Source: Adiantum capillus-veneris (lineage: Eukaryota > Streptophyta > Polypodiopsida > Polypodiales > Pteridaceae). From it: a stretch of DNA of 64,000 nucleotides. Below, piece after piece: positions 30,530 through 41,477 of this stretch. Numbering within the stretch: position 1 is the stretch's first letter; each line of letters begins with the position of its first letter. The position numbers and the translations under genes are program-made. The DNA is taken from the NCBI GenBank assembly GCA_014529385.2, contig CM043971.1:57228709-57292708 (forward strand), in the 5' to 3' direction. The notes beneath the pieces are model-generated. The model was not told the DNA's origin. It saw only the letters and a program-made list of their open reading frames with translations, and did no database searches.

Positions 30530-33030
30530 CATATGGCCCTAAGGCACCCTATGACCATAAGGCCATAAGGTGGTCTCACATCGTACTATAGGGTGACCAA
30601 TGTCCCATCTGGCCATAGGGTGCCAATGTACAATCTCAAGGGTCATAGGGTTCCCTATGTTCCTATTGAAGATACTATGGCCATAGGGCCATAGGATCTC
30701 CAAAACATATATATGGCACTATGGCCATAGGATCACATGGTGCTCTCTGTCCAATCTAGAGACCTTGTGTCCCAAGAGCCTTAGGGTGGCAATGTACAAT
30801 CTCAAGGGCCATAGGGTTCCCTATGTTCCTTTTGGAGATAGGGTGGCACTAGGGCCACAGAATCTCCAAAAGCAACATAAAGAACCTAGGGCCATAGGAT
30901 CAAAGGGTGACCTATTGGAGACCTTCTGGCCCAAGGGCCATAGTGTGGGAATGTACAATCTCAAGGGCCATAGGGTTCCCTATGTTCCTTTTGGAGATCC
31001 TATGGTCCTCGAGCCATAGGATCTCCAAAATGAACATATGGCCCTACGGACATAGGATCACAGGGTTCCCTATGTTCCTTTTGGAGATCCTATAGTCCTC
31101 GGACCATAGGATCTCCAAAATGAACATATGGCCCTACGGACATAGGATCACAGGGTGCCCTATGTCCCATCAAGAGACACTGTGGCCCAAGGGCCATAGA
31201 ATGGCAATGTACAATCTCAAGGGCCATAGAATCTCCAAAAGGAACATAAGGAACCTATGGCCATAGGATCAAAAGGTGCCCTATGTTCCATCTTGAGACC
31301 TTGTGTCCCAAGGGCCATAGGGTGTATTTGTACAATCTCAAGGGACATAGGGTTCCATATGTTTTTTTTGGAGATCTTATGGCCCTATATCCATAGGATC
31401 ACAGGGTGCCCTACATCCCATCTAGAGACCTTGTGGCCCAAGGGCCATAGGGTGACAATCTACAATCTGAAGGGCCATAGGATTCCCTATGTTCCCTAGG
31501 GTCACAAGGTGCCCTACGTTCCATCTGAAGACCCTATGGCCCAAGTGCCATAGGGTGGCAATGTACAATTGCAAGGGCCATATGATTCCCTATGCTCCTT
31601 TTGGAGATCCTATGGCCCTAGAGCCCTAGGTGCATGGGGCTGCCATGGTGCCCATTAATATGCACCATGGTGTACCCTATGTACGTAGGCCACCCTCGGG
31701 CCCTTGGATGCCCTCTGTCCCATCTAAAGACCTTGTGGTCCAAGGGCCATAGGGTGACAATCTACAATCTCAAGGGCCATAGGATTCCCTATGTTCCCTA
31801 GGGTCACAAGGTGCCCTACTTTCCATCTGAAACAATGAGAGAACCTTGTGGCCTTCGGGCCATAGGATCTCTATGTAGAGCATAGAGCAAAGAGCATAGA
31901 GAGCTTCTTACTACCATAGAGGGAACCCTATGGACTTCAAGCCATAGGGTCTCAATATAGAGATAACAGAGGTTCTTACTAGCATAGAGGGTACCCTATG
32001 GCCTTCAGCCCACAAGGTCTCCTCAATATAGAGAAAATAGTGTTTTTTACTGGCATAGATGGCATAGAGAGCACCCTATGGAACTGGGTCCATAGGTTGC
32101 CAAAAAACTGTCATGAATGGTTTCTTTAAAACATACAGGGCACCTTGTACCCTTAGGGTCATAAGATATGTAGAGCATAGAGAGGTTCTTACTAGAATAC
32201 AGGGGACTCTATGGCCTGAAGGCCACAGGGTCCCAATATGGAGCATAGATCGGTTCTTACTAGCATAGAGAGAACAAATAGTGCTTTATACATGGGGCCT
32301 GAAGGTGTCAAAACAATGAGAGTTTTTTCAAAACAATGAGGGCACCTTGTGGCCTTGGGGCCATAGGATGTCAATTTAGAGCATAGAGCATAGAGCATAG
32401 AGAGCTTCTTACTACCATAGAGGGAACCCTATGGCCTTCAGGCCACATGGTGTCAACGTAGAGAAAACAGAGGTTCTTACTAGCATAGAGGGGACCCTAT
32501 GGCCTTCAGCCCACAAGGTCTCCTCAATGGCATAGAGAGAATCCTATGGCCCTGGGTCCATAGGTTGCCAAAAAACCCTCATGAAGGGTTTCTTCAAAAC
32601 ATATAGGATGTGTAGAACATAGACAGTTACTTACTAGCATAGTGGGGACCCTATGGCCTTCAGGCCATAGGGTGCCAATATAGAGCATAGATCGGTTCTT
32701 ACTAACATAGAGAGACCAAATAGTGCTTTATACATGTGGCCATAAGGTGCCAAAACAACATTGAGGGTTTTTTCGAAACAATGAGGGCACCTTGTGGCCT
32801 TGGGGCCATAGGATGTCAATTTAGAGCATAGAGCATAGAGCATAGAGCATAAAGAGCTTCTTACTAGCATACAAGGAACCCTATGGCCTTCAGGCCACAG
32901 GGTGTCAACGTAGAGAAAACAGAGGTTCTCACTAGCATAGAGGGGAACCTATGGCCTTCAGTCCACAAAGTCTCCTCAATATAGAGAAAATAGTGTTTTT
33001 ACTAGCATAGAGAGCACGAGTTCTACAAGT
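30530..33030 (+). repeat. Palindromic repeat array, right arm of the large inverted repeat
   Basis: Two subfamilies. From 30530 to about 31850: units with AATGTACAATCTCAAGGGCC and CTATGTTCCTTTTGGAGAT around the palindromic core. From about 31850 to 33030: units with TTCTTACTAGCATAGAG, runs of AGCATAG, and core variants such as ATGGCCTTCAGGCCAT. The order is the mirror image of the left arm. The array fills the predicted intron 30364-33043. Confidence 0.93.
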
Positions 33031-33043
33031 TTAGAACTGCAAG

Positions 33044-33239
33044 GATAGTGGTAGACGCTCCGAAAGAGGTTGTTGTTCGAATTTCCAAAATGGAGAACAT
33101 GGAGAGAATAACAGCAATGAAACACCAGCCTTATGTGGAGGTCTTGAAGCATGGCCGTAGTCAATGGCTTGCATATTCTAAACCAACAAAACCCAAGGCA
33201 GGTGTTCCTGTCGGTCATCCGAGTCGAGCAGGTTGGGAT
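33044..33239 (+). CDS. Predicted exon 3 of the unknown gene
   Basis: Encodes KEVVVRISKMENMERITAM, then YVEVLKHGRSQWLAYSKPTK and ends SRAGWD. It follows the end of the array and the acceptor AACTGCAAG, and it ends at a strong donor GTAAGT. Both borders keep the frame with the neighbouring exons. Confidence 0.5.
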
Positions 33240-33319
33240 GTAAGTTCCACTTCCCTATGCTTGTTTTTGTTACAAATATGTCTTGAAATAAAGTTAATTT
33301 TCTTTTCTTTATTTTGAAG

Positions 33320-33607
33320 GCCAACAAATCATTTGCCAACAAAGAAACACACATGGTCATGTACGATGATGAAATCTATGATCAGTGGATACACATCTTG
33401 GAGAAGCATCAAACATCAACTGCTCGTGGGCGACAACCAAGCATAACAACATTTAGATGCCTAGCTGGTTTAGAAGATAATGATGTCAAGCTACTACAAC
33501 AAGAGCTGACAGATGAGAAGATCTGCTTAGTGAAGCAACCACATCAAGCGGGCATGCTCGACCTCACTGCACGTGCACACGGTCTTAAAGAAGACCAGGG
33601 TTTTTGA
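33320..33607 (+). CDS. Predicted exon 4, first part
   Basis: Begins after TTTTGAAG with ANKSFANKETHMVMYDDEIY and continues WIHILEKHQTSTARGRQPSI, RCLAGLEDNDVKLLQQELTD. It ends at TGA in the sequence GGTTTTTGAG, where the next frame takes over, so a one-base indel is likely. Function unknown. Confidence 0.45.
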   Translation, partial: ANKSFANKETHMVMYDDEIYDQWIHILEKHQTSTARGRQPSITTFRCLAGLEDNDVKLLQQELTDEKICLVKQPHQAGMLDLTARAHGLKEDQGF

Positions 33608-34637
33608 GCCTCAAATGTTGATGGCATTTAAAGAGATAGATCCATCAGCAATAGCAGTTACTTCATGGGATAAATCTAAGTCTTATTATAACATTACAGA
33701 TGAGATTTACAAATCTCTGTTCACGAGTTGTACGCAATGGCTAAATCTCCTACTACAAAAAGGAAAGGAGAAAGAGCCAATTCCTGAGATCACTAGGGGA
33801 TATGTGCAATGGATCATTGCACAAAATAATGGCACTTCTAGTTTGCAATTCATTTTACCATGGACAATCAAGTGTGTTGGAAATAATTTGGAAGGCATTG
33901 AGTTTCTCTGCAATGAGAATAGCTCTAAGATTCGTGTTGGTGTTTGCATCATAGACACAACACACAAAAGTCTTACATCTAGTGGTTGGAGTGTTGTCCA
34001 ATTTGGTAAAGTAATTGATGGAGTATATGGGGTAGCACATCAACCATCAGAGTTTTTAATTGCCGGCTTAGTCAAGTATCAGCATGCTGCTTCCCTAGAG
34101 AAGGCAATTTCTGAAAAAGCTAAATGGTATGAAATGCACGTTCTACCTTTGAGCTCCTTAATGGGATTAGAGACCATCCAAACATGTGCTCTTCACAAAG
34201 TAATTTTTGGGGTTTGGGCATTTTTCAGTCAAGGAGAGCAGTACACCAACTACTCTAGTGTTAAAGAGTCATTGTTGGAGCCAATGCATACGCTCTGCAT
34301 CAATGACTACGAGTATGATGCTGTGACCACGGCCAAATCCTTTTTTGTACGTCGTGCAATCAAATGCATCTGTCTCAAAGAAGATGATCAAGTGATAGAC
34401 ATCTTCTCATTAGGCTATGAGACTAAAGAGGCACTACAACAACAGAGAAAGGTGATATCAGTTGCATGTAGTAGTGATCAAATGACGCAATTGGAATCTC
34501 TTTGCCATTGCATAGTGGAAGAAGACTTTGATCTTAGAAGGTGGCAGGTGTGGATAACACAGAGAAAGTCAATGCCAAGGATTCAGAGGAAGAAGAAATT
34601 GAAGAACCATTGGATGCAAGTGCTGAGGCCATTCTAA
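33573..34637 (+). CDS. Unknown protein, main C-terminal part
   Basis: An open frame of about 350 codons continuing the preceding exon in another frame (FEPQMLMAFKEIDPSAIAV). It contains RVGVCIIDTTHKSLTSSGWSV and YGVAHQPSEFLIAGLVKYQ, and later FFVRRAIKCICLKEDDQVID. It has the composition of a folded soluble protein, with no transmembrane segment, and ends in a basic tail (SMPRIQRKKKLKNH). No domain recognised. The long open frame and the splice sites argue that it is a real gene or a recently broken one. It might belong with the divergent DUF7869-like gene as parts of one mobile element, but nothing in the sequence proves that. Confidence 0.5.
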   Translation: MHTVLKKTRVFEPQMLMAFKEIDPSAIAVTSWDKSKSYYNITDEIYKSLFTSCTQWLNLLLQKGKEKEPIPEITRGYVQWIIAQNNGTSSLQFILPWTIKCVGNNLEGIEFLCNENSSKIRVGVCIIDTTHKSLTSSGWSVVQFGKVIDGVYGVAHQPSEFLIAGLVKYQHAASLEKAISEKAKWYEMHVLPLSSLMGLETIQTCALHKVIFGVWAFFSQGEQYTNYSSVKESLLEPMHTLCINDYEYDAVTTAKSFFVRRAIKCICLKEDDQVIDIFSLGYETKEALQQQRKVISVACSSDQMTQLESLCHCIVEEDFDLRRWQVWITQRKSMPRIQRKKKLKNHWMQVLRPF

Positions 34638-34639
34638 AA

Positions 34640-36520
34640 AGTCTTCAAGAAACAGGTTAAGCTAGCCACCCATGATATTACATTACTCATATTTAGATTA
34701 TTATTGTTGTCATTTTATTTTATTTGTTCCATCTCAAATCTGCCCATGATGTTAAAAATATTGATGTTTGGCTCGTTATTTTTCTCAATTTATTTTCTTT
34801 GAAAAAATGTGAACTTGTGAGTTTGAGTTTTATCACAATAAATGAATTAGACTTAAGTGTATGATATTATATGGACATGTTTTGGTAAAAAGAATTCTAC
34901 ATTTATATATGGTCATAAGATATATATTATGTAATACTTTAAAGTTAATTGATCATATGAGGTTTGGGAAGAATACACTATGACTTGAGGATCATAGAGT
35001 TCTTTGTAGACATGAGACACCCTATGGCCCTAGGGCCATAGAATCCCCCAAAAGAAAATGGGATACCCTACAACCTTACAAATGTAGGGTGATTACACCG
35101 AGTCTTTAAAAGGGCACATAAGCATCTGGGTTACTCTATAGCCTTAGGCCCATAGGGTGTCAACATAGAATCCCCCAAAAGCATTTGGCTACCCTACAAT
35201 CTTACGGATATAGGGTGATTACATAGAGTCTTTAAAAGGGCACATAAGCATTTGGGCTAGTCTACAACCTTAAGGCCATAGGGTGTCAACACAGCTATCC
35301 TACAATCTTATGTATATAGAGAGATTACATAAAGTCTCTAAACGGACACATGAGTATTTGGGCTATTCTAGAAGGAAACATAAGTTATCCAAGAGCATTT
35401 GGGATACGCTAAGGCCTTAGGGCCATAGGGCGGTGACATAGAATCTCCACAAGGGCACTTAAATCACCCCATGGATGCAAATCACCTAGCTCTTATGGAC
35501 ACATCTTATAAAACATCACATGACACCCTATGGCCTTTAGACCATAGGTTGGTTATTCTAGGTCACCTAAATACTCTTTACGTGTTTCAAGAACATTATT
35601 CGTTGGCCTTATATCTTGTGTCCATATACATTAGGGACATATATTTCTTATCTTGTGATTAAGGTTTAATATTCTATTGAGAATGAAATAAGAGTTTGAA
35701 CAATTCCAAAATGAGAGTTTGAACAATTGATGTATGATCATTTTTTGTTGGGTGTAAGTTATTCGATTGTGAATTGATGGTGTAAGCGTTTGAAATAATT
35801 ATCTTTGTATTGCAACTAACTAGATTAAACATATTCTCTTTGAAATAATTATCTTTGTATTGCAACTAACTAGATTAAACATATATTCAGCATTTGTTGT
35901 AAATGCCAATTATTTGCTTAGATAGTAAACATCGAGTATAAATGGTTATTGAAGCATTTGTCCTTTGGATTATGTGAAGATCTAGTTCTTTGATTGTAAC
36001 AAGATTTTATTCAAAGATATAAAGTGCGAGTATTTTGTTCCAAACTATGATTTTGTTTCTCTTCTAGATGATGCAGAGAATTGGAATTTATATCTTGAAT
36101 TTTTTTCAATAAAGGGAAGCTAGGACTAGTAGAATTTTTTAGCTTGTCATATAGCAACGGAACATTGTATCAAGGTTTATTGCAAAGAAATGATTGTATA
36201 ATGTATAACCATTGTTTAAGTTTGTATATTGGAAGTAGAAGGCAATGCAAGTTCCAAAACATGTGCAATTCCATAAGGAGAATCCAGCAAAAATACTTTT
36301 GCCCCTCAGGATTTGTAAATCAAAGTGCATGGTGAGCCGGACCTTCCATCCACCAACAGATCAATGCATTTGTGAATTAAAGTACTTGCAAATTTGATTT
36401 AAATGTTTGAATGTTATGATGATATTTGAAGGCAAAGATCCCTTCAACTGTGTGGCAAAGCAACAAATGTATGATGTATGATAATGATTCAATTTTGTAT
36501 ATCGTGTTGCATATTTATCG
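34640..36520. other. Gene-free stretch with scattered palindromic repeats
   Basis: AT-rich unique DNA to about 34985. A degenerate array follows at 34985-35570, whose units alternate ACCCTACAA..TTGTAGGGTG-type cores with GAGTCTTTAAAAGGGCACAT. Two 50-bp tandem copies of TTTGAAATAATTATCTTTGT.. lie at 35789-35838 and 35839-35884. A ~120-bp fragment of the FCP1-like gene leader lies at 36229-36352. No intact gene. Confidence 0.7.
36229..36352 (+). pseudogene. Fragment of the FCP1-like gene leader (third copy)
   Basis: Matches 50598-50720 over about 120 bases (shared AAGTTCCAAAACATGTGCAA, GTGCATGGTGAG, CCTTCCATCCACCAACA), with stops in the frame. It shows that the FCP1-like gene once existed, or was copied, left of the tandem duplication. 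Confidence 0.7.
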
Positions 36521-36521
36521 C

Positions 36522-39069
36522 AGTATTAACTTACACATTTTGCTAGCATAGAGGACACCCTATGGCCCTAGGACCATAGGATGCCATCATATCCCATGTG
36601 CAATTTCTCTTTTACCATAGAGGACATCTTATGGATCTAGGGTCATAAGACGCCAACATAGTGCATAAATGGCTTCTTATAAGTATACATGTAAACATAG
36701 TGCATAGAGGGAATTTTACTATCATAAAGACCGCCCTATGGCCATGGGACCATAGGGTGCCAACATAGAGCACAGAGGGCTTTTTATTAGCACCTTGTTG
36801 CCCTTGGGACGCCATAGTGTCATAAAGTGGGTTTTGTATATATAATAGAGAATTCTCACACACATGATACCTTGGTCACTATCTAGCTCTTGGACCATAT
36901 GATAGTAGCATAGAGGACACCCTATAGCCCTAGGGTTTCCTTCTATCCCTAGGGCCATACACTGCCAACATATAGTATACATGGTTTCTTCATAGAGCAA
37001 AACTTTTAGCCCTACACTATACAGTGGAAACCTAGACCATATAATGTATCCTACTAGCATAGAATGCACCCTATGACCCTGAGGCCAAAGAGTACCAATT
37101 TAGGGCATAAAGGGACTCTTCCTAAGTTGAAGGGCACCTTGTGGCCCTAGGGAGCACCCTATGGCCCCAGGGCCATTGGGTGTCAACATAGTCAAATGGG
37201 GTGTAAACTTAGAGCATAGAAGGTTTCTTACTATCATGGAGGACACCCTGTGTCCTTGGTGCCATAGGGTGCAAACATATAGCATGGAGGGTTTCTTGCT
37301 AGCATAGAGAGAACCCTATGGCCTTGGGACCATATGATTCCAACAAAGAGCACAAAAGGTTTTTTGATAGCATAGAGGATAGCTTATTTCCTTGTGGCCA
37401 TATGATACAGAAATAAAAGAGTCTTAAGAAGGGCACGGCCACTAAATCACCATGGGGCCATAAGGTGGTCTTTGTGGAATGCTCCTAAAGGGCTCCTTGG
37501 CTATCCTATGGCCTTTGGGCGATAGGCTACCAACATAGAGTTTAGATGGTTTCTTACTAACATAGAGCTCACATTGTGGCCTACGGTCTTTAGATTCTAA
37601 TATAGAGTTTCAATGGTTTCATACTAGCCATAAGGGGCACCCTATGGCCTTGGCACCATAGAGTGCCAATGTAGAGTGCAGAGGTTTCTTTTCTAGCATA
37701 GAGGGCACCATGTGGCCTAGGATCCATTTGATGCACCCTATGGCCCGAGGGCTGTAGGTTGCCAATGTAGACAAGGTTTCTTAGTAGCATTATAAAGGGT
37801 ACCTTGTGGCCCTCAAATCTCCATAGGGTGCCAACATAGAGCGTAGAGGGTTTTCCTTACTAGCATAGAGGACATCCTATGGCCTTGGGGCCATAGGGTT
37901 TCAATATTGAGCATAGAGGATTTCTTACTAGCATAGAGGCTACCTTGGGGCCCTAGGTCCATAGGGTGCAAACATAGAGAATAGAGGATTTCTTACTATC
38001 ATACAGGGTACCTTGTGGCCCTAGGTCCATAGGGTGCAAACATAGAGCATAGAGGTTTTCTTACTAGCACAGCGGACACCATATGGCCCAAAGGCCATAG
38101 AGTGATAACATGTAGCATAAAGGGTTTCTTACTAGCATAAGAGGCAGACCTTGTGGCCCTCGGGTCATAGGGTGCCAACATAAAGCATATATGGTTTCTT
38201 ACTAGTGCTCATAGAGGGCATCTTGTGGCCCTATGACAACCCATGGCCTTAGGGCCATAGGGTGACACATAAATAAAGTACCATATGGCTTTGAAGCCAT
38301 ATATCTATTTATATGTTGAGACCTCCCAACAATCCTAACCCTATGGCCTTGAGGCCATAAAGAGACATATTTTGGATTATCTTAAAGTCATAGAGATATC
38401 TACAAAGAGAACCGTATGGCCTGAAGGCCATAAGAAACTTAGTCAAGGAAATCATCCAATGCAAGAATATCATGGCAATAGAAAATGAGACTTCTTCTCT
38501 AGAGCTTAAAGGCATAAATGTTTCTCCAAGTATACTTCTAGGCGCCACCATCATGGACAAAGAACTAATGTAGCTAGATAAATATTAGGAATCTCTAGAC
38601 AATAAGGAGCATAAAAATAAATTCATTGTAGATATGTTGTGAGTTAGTAAATTTGCTATTTGCGATTAGTTTTTTCTAAGAGTGTGACAAAAAAGAGTTA
38701 TCAAAATGTAGATACTTTGGAATCTAAAATTAGATGTTCTTTAAACTTGCAGTCCTTCAACAAGATATTGCGGCTGACAAAGTTTTACTCGAGATTGTTG
38801 GTATAGAGGATGCTAATTCCATTGACCCTACTGAGAAAGATTCTATCAATCTCCATGTCAACCAAAGAGTTTCTGACGAAGATGACAAGAATCTACAAGT
38901 CTTTGAAGGTCAACTGCTACAACATCTGGAGATAAATTTAAAGAGTAATCCAATGGAAGAAGACAGTGAAAGTTCCAGAACATGTGCAAGGGAAGAAGAA
39001 GAATCCAATGAAAATATTCTAGTAGCCCAAGAGTTGGGAATTGGATTGCATGACATCACAATGGAAGTA
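36522..39069 (+). repeat. Tandem segmental duplication, copy A
   Basis: A unit of about 2.55 kb that begins AGTATTAACTTACACATTT, carries a palindromic repeat array (36540-38300) and ends within the FCP1-like leader ORF at ATGGAAGTA. Copy B starts 47 bases later. The unit also contains short deletions and insertions relative to copy B (for example about 60 bases near 36800-36860). Confidence 0.88.
36540..38310 (+). repeat. Palindromic repeat array (copy A)
   Basis: Tandem ~70-75-bp units of the TTTCTTACTAGCATAGAGG type with core variants such as CCCTATGGCCTTGGGGCCAT and a perfect 9-bp stem ATATGGCTT-TG-AAGCCATAT at 38283-38302. Same subfamily as 31.9-33.0 kb. Confidence 0.9.
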
Positions 39070-39072
39070 TAA
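38734..39072 (+). pseudogene. Truncated leader ORF of the FCP1-like gene (copy A)
   Basis: A 112-residue frame nearly identical to the start of the ORF at 50265 (MFFKLAVLQQDIAADKVLLE; SINLHVNQRVSDEDDKNLQV; CAREEEESNENILVAQELGI). It is acidic and low in complexity. The duplication junction cuts it: a stop follows ATGGAAGTA and the sequence passes into the filler. Confidence 0.7.
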
Positions 39073-39116
39073 GGTTTTTTTTTCTTTTTTTTTCTGAAAA
39101 GCTCTTTCAATTTCGG
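39072..39116. other. Filler at the duplication junction
   Basis: A T-rich run followed by CTGAAAAGCTCTTTCAATTT CGGAG, also present in the core at 29350-29373. It lies exactly between duplicated copies A and B and belongs to neither. Confidence 0.75.
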
Positions 39117-39532
39117 AGTATTAACTTACACATTTTTCTAGCATAGAGGACACCCTATGTCCCTAGGACCATAGGATGCCATCATAGCCCATGTACAATT
39201 TCTCTTTTACCATAGAAGACATCTTATGGATCTAGGGTCATAAGATGCCAACATAGTGCATAAATGGCTTCTTATAAGTATACACGTAAACATAGTGCAT
39301 AGAGGGAATTTTACTAGCATAAAGATTGCCCTATGGCCTTGGGGCCATAGGCTGCCAACATAGAGCATAGAGGGCTTTTTATTAGCACCTTGTTACCCTT
39401 GGGACACACATGATACCTTGGTCACTATCTGGCCCTTGGACCATATGATAGTAGCATAGAGGACACCCTATAGCCCTAGGGTTTCCTTCTATCCCTAGGG
39501 CCATACACTGCCAACATATAGTATCCATGGTT
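39117..39532 (+). repeat. Tandem segmental duplication, copy B, left piece
   Basis: Repeats the start of copy A (AGTATTAACTTACACATTT and the following array). It is cut at 39532 by the young gypsy element and continues at 48435. Confidence 0.88.
39528..39532. other. Target-site duplication, left
   Basis: TGGTT directly before the TG of the LTR; the same five bases follow the other LTR at 48435-48439. In copy A the uninterrupted site reads CATGGTTTCTTCATAGAGC. Confidence 0.95.
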
Positions 39533-41122
39533 TGTAACATTTAAAGGCCTAAAATCTTATGTGTAGCGGAAATTAGCATGAACATAGTGGGCATTTCATT
39601 AGAATAGATTCCTAATGAGAATTACAAGAGTGCTTGGGTGGAGAGAGCAACAAAAAGCATAACACCTAGTTAGATAGCATCGACAATACTTTCAAAAGAG
39701 AGAGATATTAAGTTATTGACAACAGTTGAGGACCGGATTTGCATGGAGCCGGTCCCCCCTCCAAAAGGCTTTGTATTATGGTTTCTCCCATCAAGAGAGA
39801 CATTGTACAATACAATTCTTTGTGTTCCTTCAAGACTAGCTAGTGCAATGAAGATGGAAGCTTCATACACCAAGCAAAACACTTAATCAAACACAACTTG
39901 AATTATCCCCGTTCTCAGACCCAAGACCTCACACACCTTCGAAGATGGTGAGAGCTAGCAGGGTATGAGAGTAGATTGAGAGGAAAAAGAAGTATCTTAC
40001 GAGAAAGAAGTACATCTCCTCACATAATCACTCATATTAGCATAGCTTAGCTTAGTAATTAGCTTGGTAGAGAAGATGAGCATGCATTGAAGCTTGGCTC
40101 TTGGTTGGATTTGCATCCACATGCCAAGAGAGTGTTGATGTAGGCTTCTATCTCACAAGCTTGGAGTAGGTGATGAGCTCTCCATTAAAGCTTGGGAGGA
40201 GATAGAGTATTTTCCCTTCACACATGGTCAAGTGTGAGAGTGTGTGTGTCCATGCCAAGCAAAAATCAGCCCCCCCTCTCTCTTGGGCGAGCCCTAGCTG
40301 CTAAATAAGTCTGGCCTTTGCCTCATTGGACCTCCCCAGGTCAAGCCAATAGGAATTAAGCAGCATAAGTGATAGCCTTTAGACATGTGTCCCCCTTTCC
40401 CCTTTTGTGAGAGCTTTAGGTAATTAAATAATTAAACTAAACTCTCATTGGACCCCTTTGCCTCCTGGCCAATAGGAATCAGGCAAGCCATGGGGCTCCT
40501 GAATGCTCATTGGACCCCTTGGGAGACTGCCCAATAGTCTTCTAGGAGACTTAATTCTCATTGGTTTCTTTTATTAAATGTTTTTAAATTAATTAAACTA
40601 GATTTACTCTAGCTTAATTCTCATTGGTCCACTTCAAGGGTCTTCCAATAGGAATTGGGCACACCTTGTGGGCATCTAGCCTAGGGAGCTGACATGTGTC
40701 CCTCATTCCCTTTGTGTAAAGGGAGCCTGTGTGTGTGTGTGTGGCTTTCTCTCTCATCCCCTAGCTTTGGGGCTCGCCCCCTCCCATGTAGGGATGTAGA
40801 AAGACTTTTTGGGCACACACTAAGCATCCAATTTTCCCTAGGGTTGACCTTTGGACACAACCTTTGAATTTTGGAACCTTAGCATTTTGGAAGTCTTAAT
40901 GGGCTGAACCTTAGGGTCTTTTTGGCCCATTGTTTCACATGGCTCTTTTGCAGATGGCCCCCCCTTTGGATCCCTATTTTCCCTCCTTTGGATCCCTACT
41001 GTGGCCGGTCTGCTAACTTAACCAATATTCTAGCTTTTTCTCCCTTGGCACTTCCCCACATTAAATGATCAGTTTAATATGAGAAAATCATTTAGGAGAA
41101 TTAGATATTGATTATTATGACA
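39533..41122 (-). repeat. 3' LTR of the young gypsy element
   Basis: 1590 bp, starting TGTAACATTTAAAGGCC and ending TTATTATGACA on the plus strand. It contains four or five CATTGG..CCAATAG modules (40321-40660). Confidence 0.96.
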
Positions 41123-41136
41123 TTACCTCTCTCTTG
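41123..41136 (-). other. Polypurine tract of the young gypsy element
   Basis: On the minus strand TTCAAGAGAGAGGTAA runs up to the LTR, as expected for plus-strand priming. Confidence 0.75.
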
Positions 41137-41477
41137 AAATCATAGTCGTCCTCGACTATGGTGTAGAGAAGATAAAGCATATGCATGAGTCCTTTTCTTA
41201 GCGGGTAGAGGATCCCTATGTTACCCTACGACATCATTCCATAATGGATGACTAGTCCATTTGGCGCTTGAGAGCCTGAGGCTGCCACAAGCATGTCTGC
41301 ACATTAGTCCTATCAGTCTTCCATAGTAGAGTGACAAGCTCTACTTGGTGTTTGGGAGACGTCGTCTCCGCAAACTTGATCTAAGCATGCATACTACTTC
41401 ATTTTTGTGCACAAATCAAGAAAAAGAGTCTTATAAGACAAAAAATTTTGTTCATTTTTAACATTTTGTACATTTGC

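Larger units (their letters stand above)
29500..34637 (+). pseudogene. Predicted multi-exon gene of unknown function, frameshifted
   Basis: A model built from splice sites. Exon 1 is a CT-rich non-coding leader ending at CAGAG|GTAACC (29830). Exon 2 (30249-30363) begins after AACTACAG and starts translation at the ATG at 30263 (MDTCNSVVGIWAHVVRGRVE). Exon 3 (33044-33239) follows AACTGCAAG; its first base completes the split codon of exon 2, and the frame runs on (IVVDAPKEVVVRISKMEN). Exon 4 starts at 33320 after an 80-bp phase-0 intron (GTAAGT..TTTTGAAG). The frame shifts near 33575-33600 and continues to 34637. I do not recognise the protein. The second intron (30364-33043) is almost entirely palindromic repeat array. 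Confidence 0.5.

Noticed and set aside
27100-33030. CRISPR-like or coding arrays
   Set aside because: Units vary in length and spacers recur rather than being unique; open frames are short and follow from the repeat. The window is eukaryotic.
33573-34637. MutS-type mismatch repair protein
   Set aside because: A faint resemblance at GVCIIDTTHKSL only; no ATPase or clamp motifs are visible.
39670-39882. A 70-residue frame present in both gypsy LTRs
   Set aside because: Identical because the LTRs are identical; no known LTR-encoded protein matches, so it is more likely chance.
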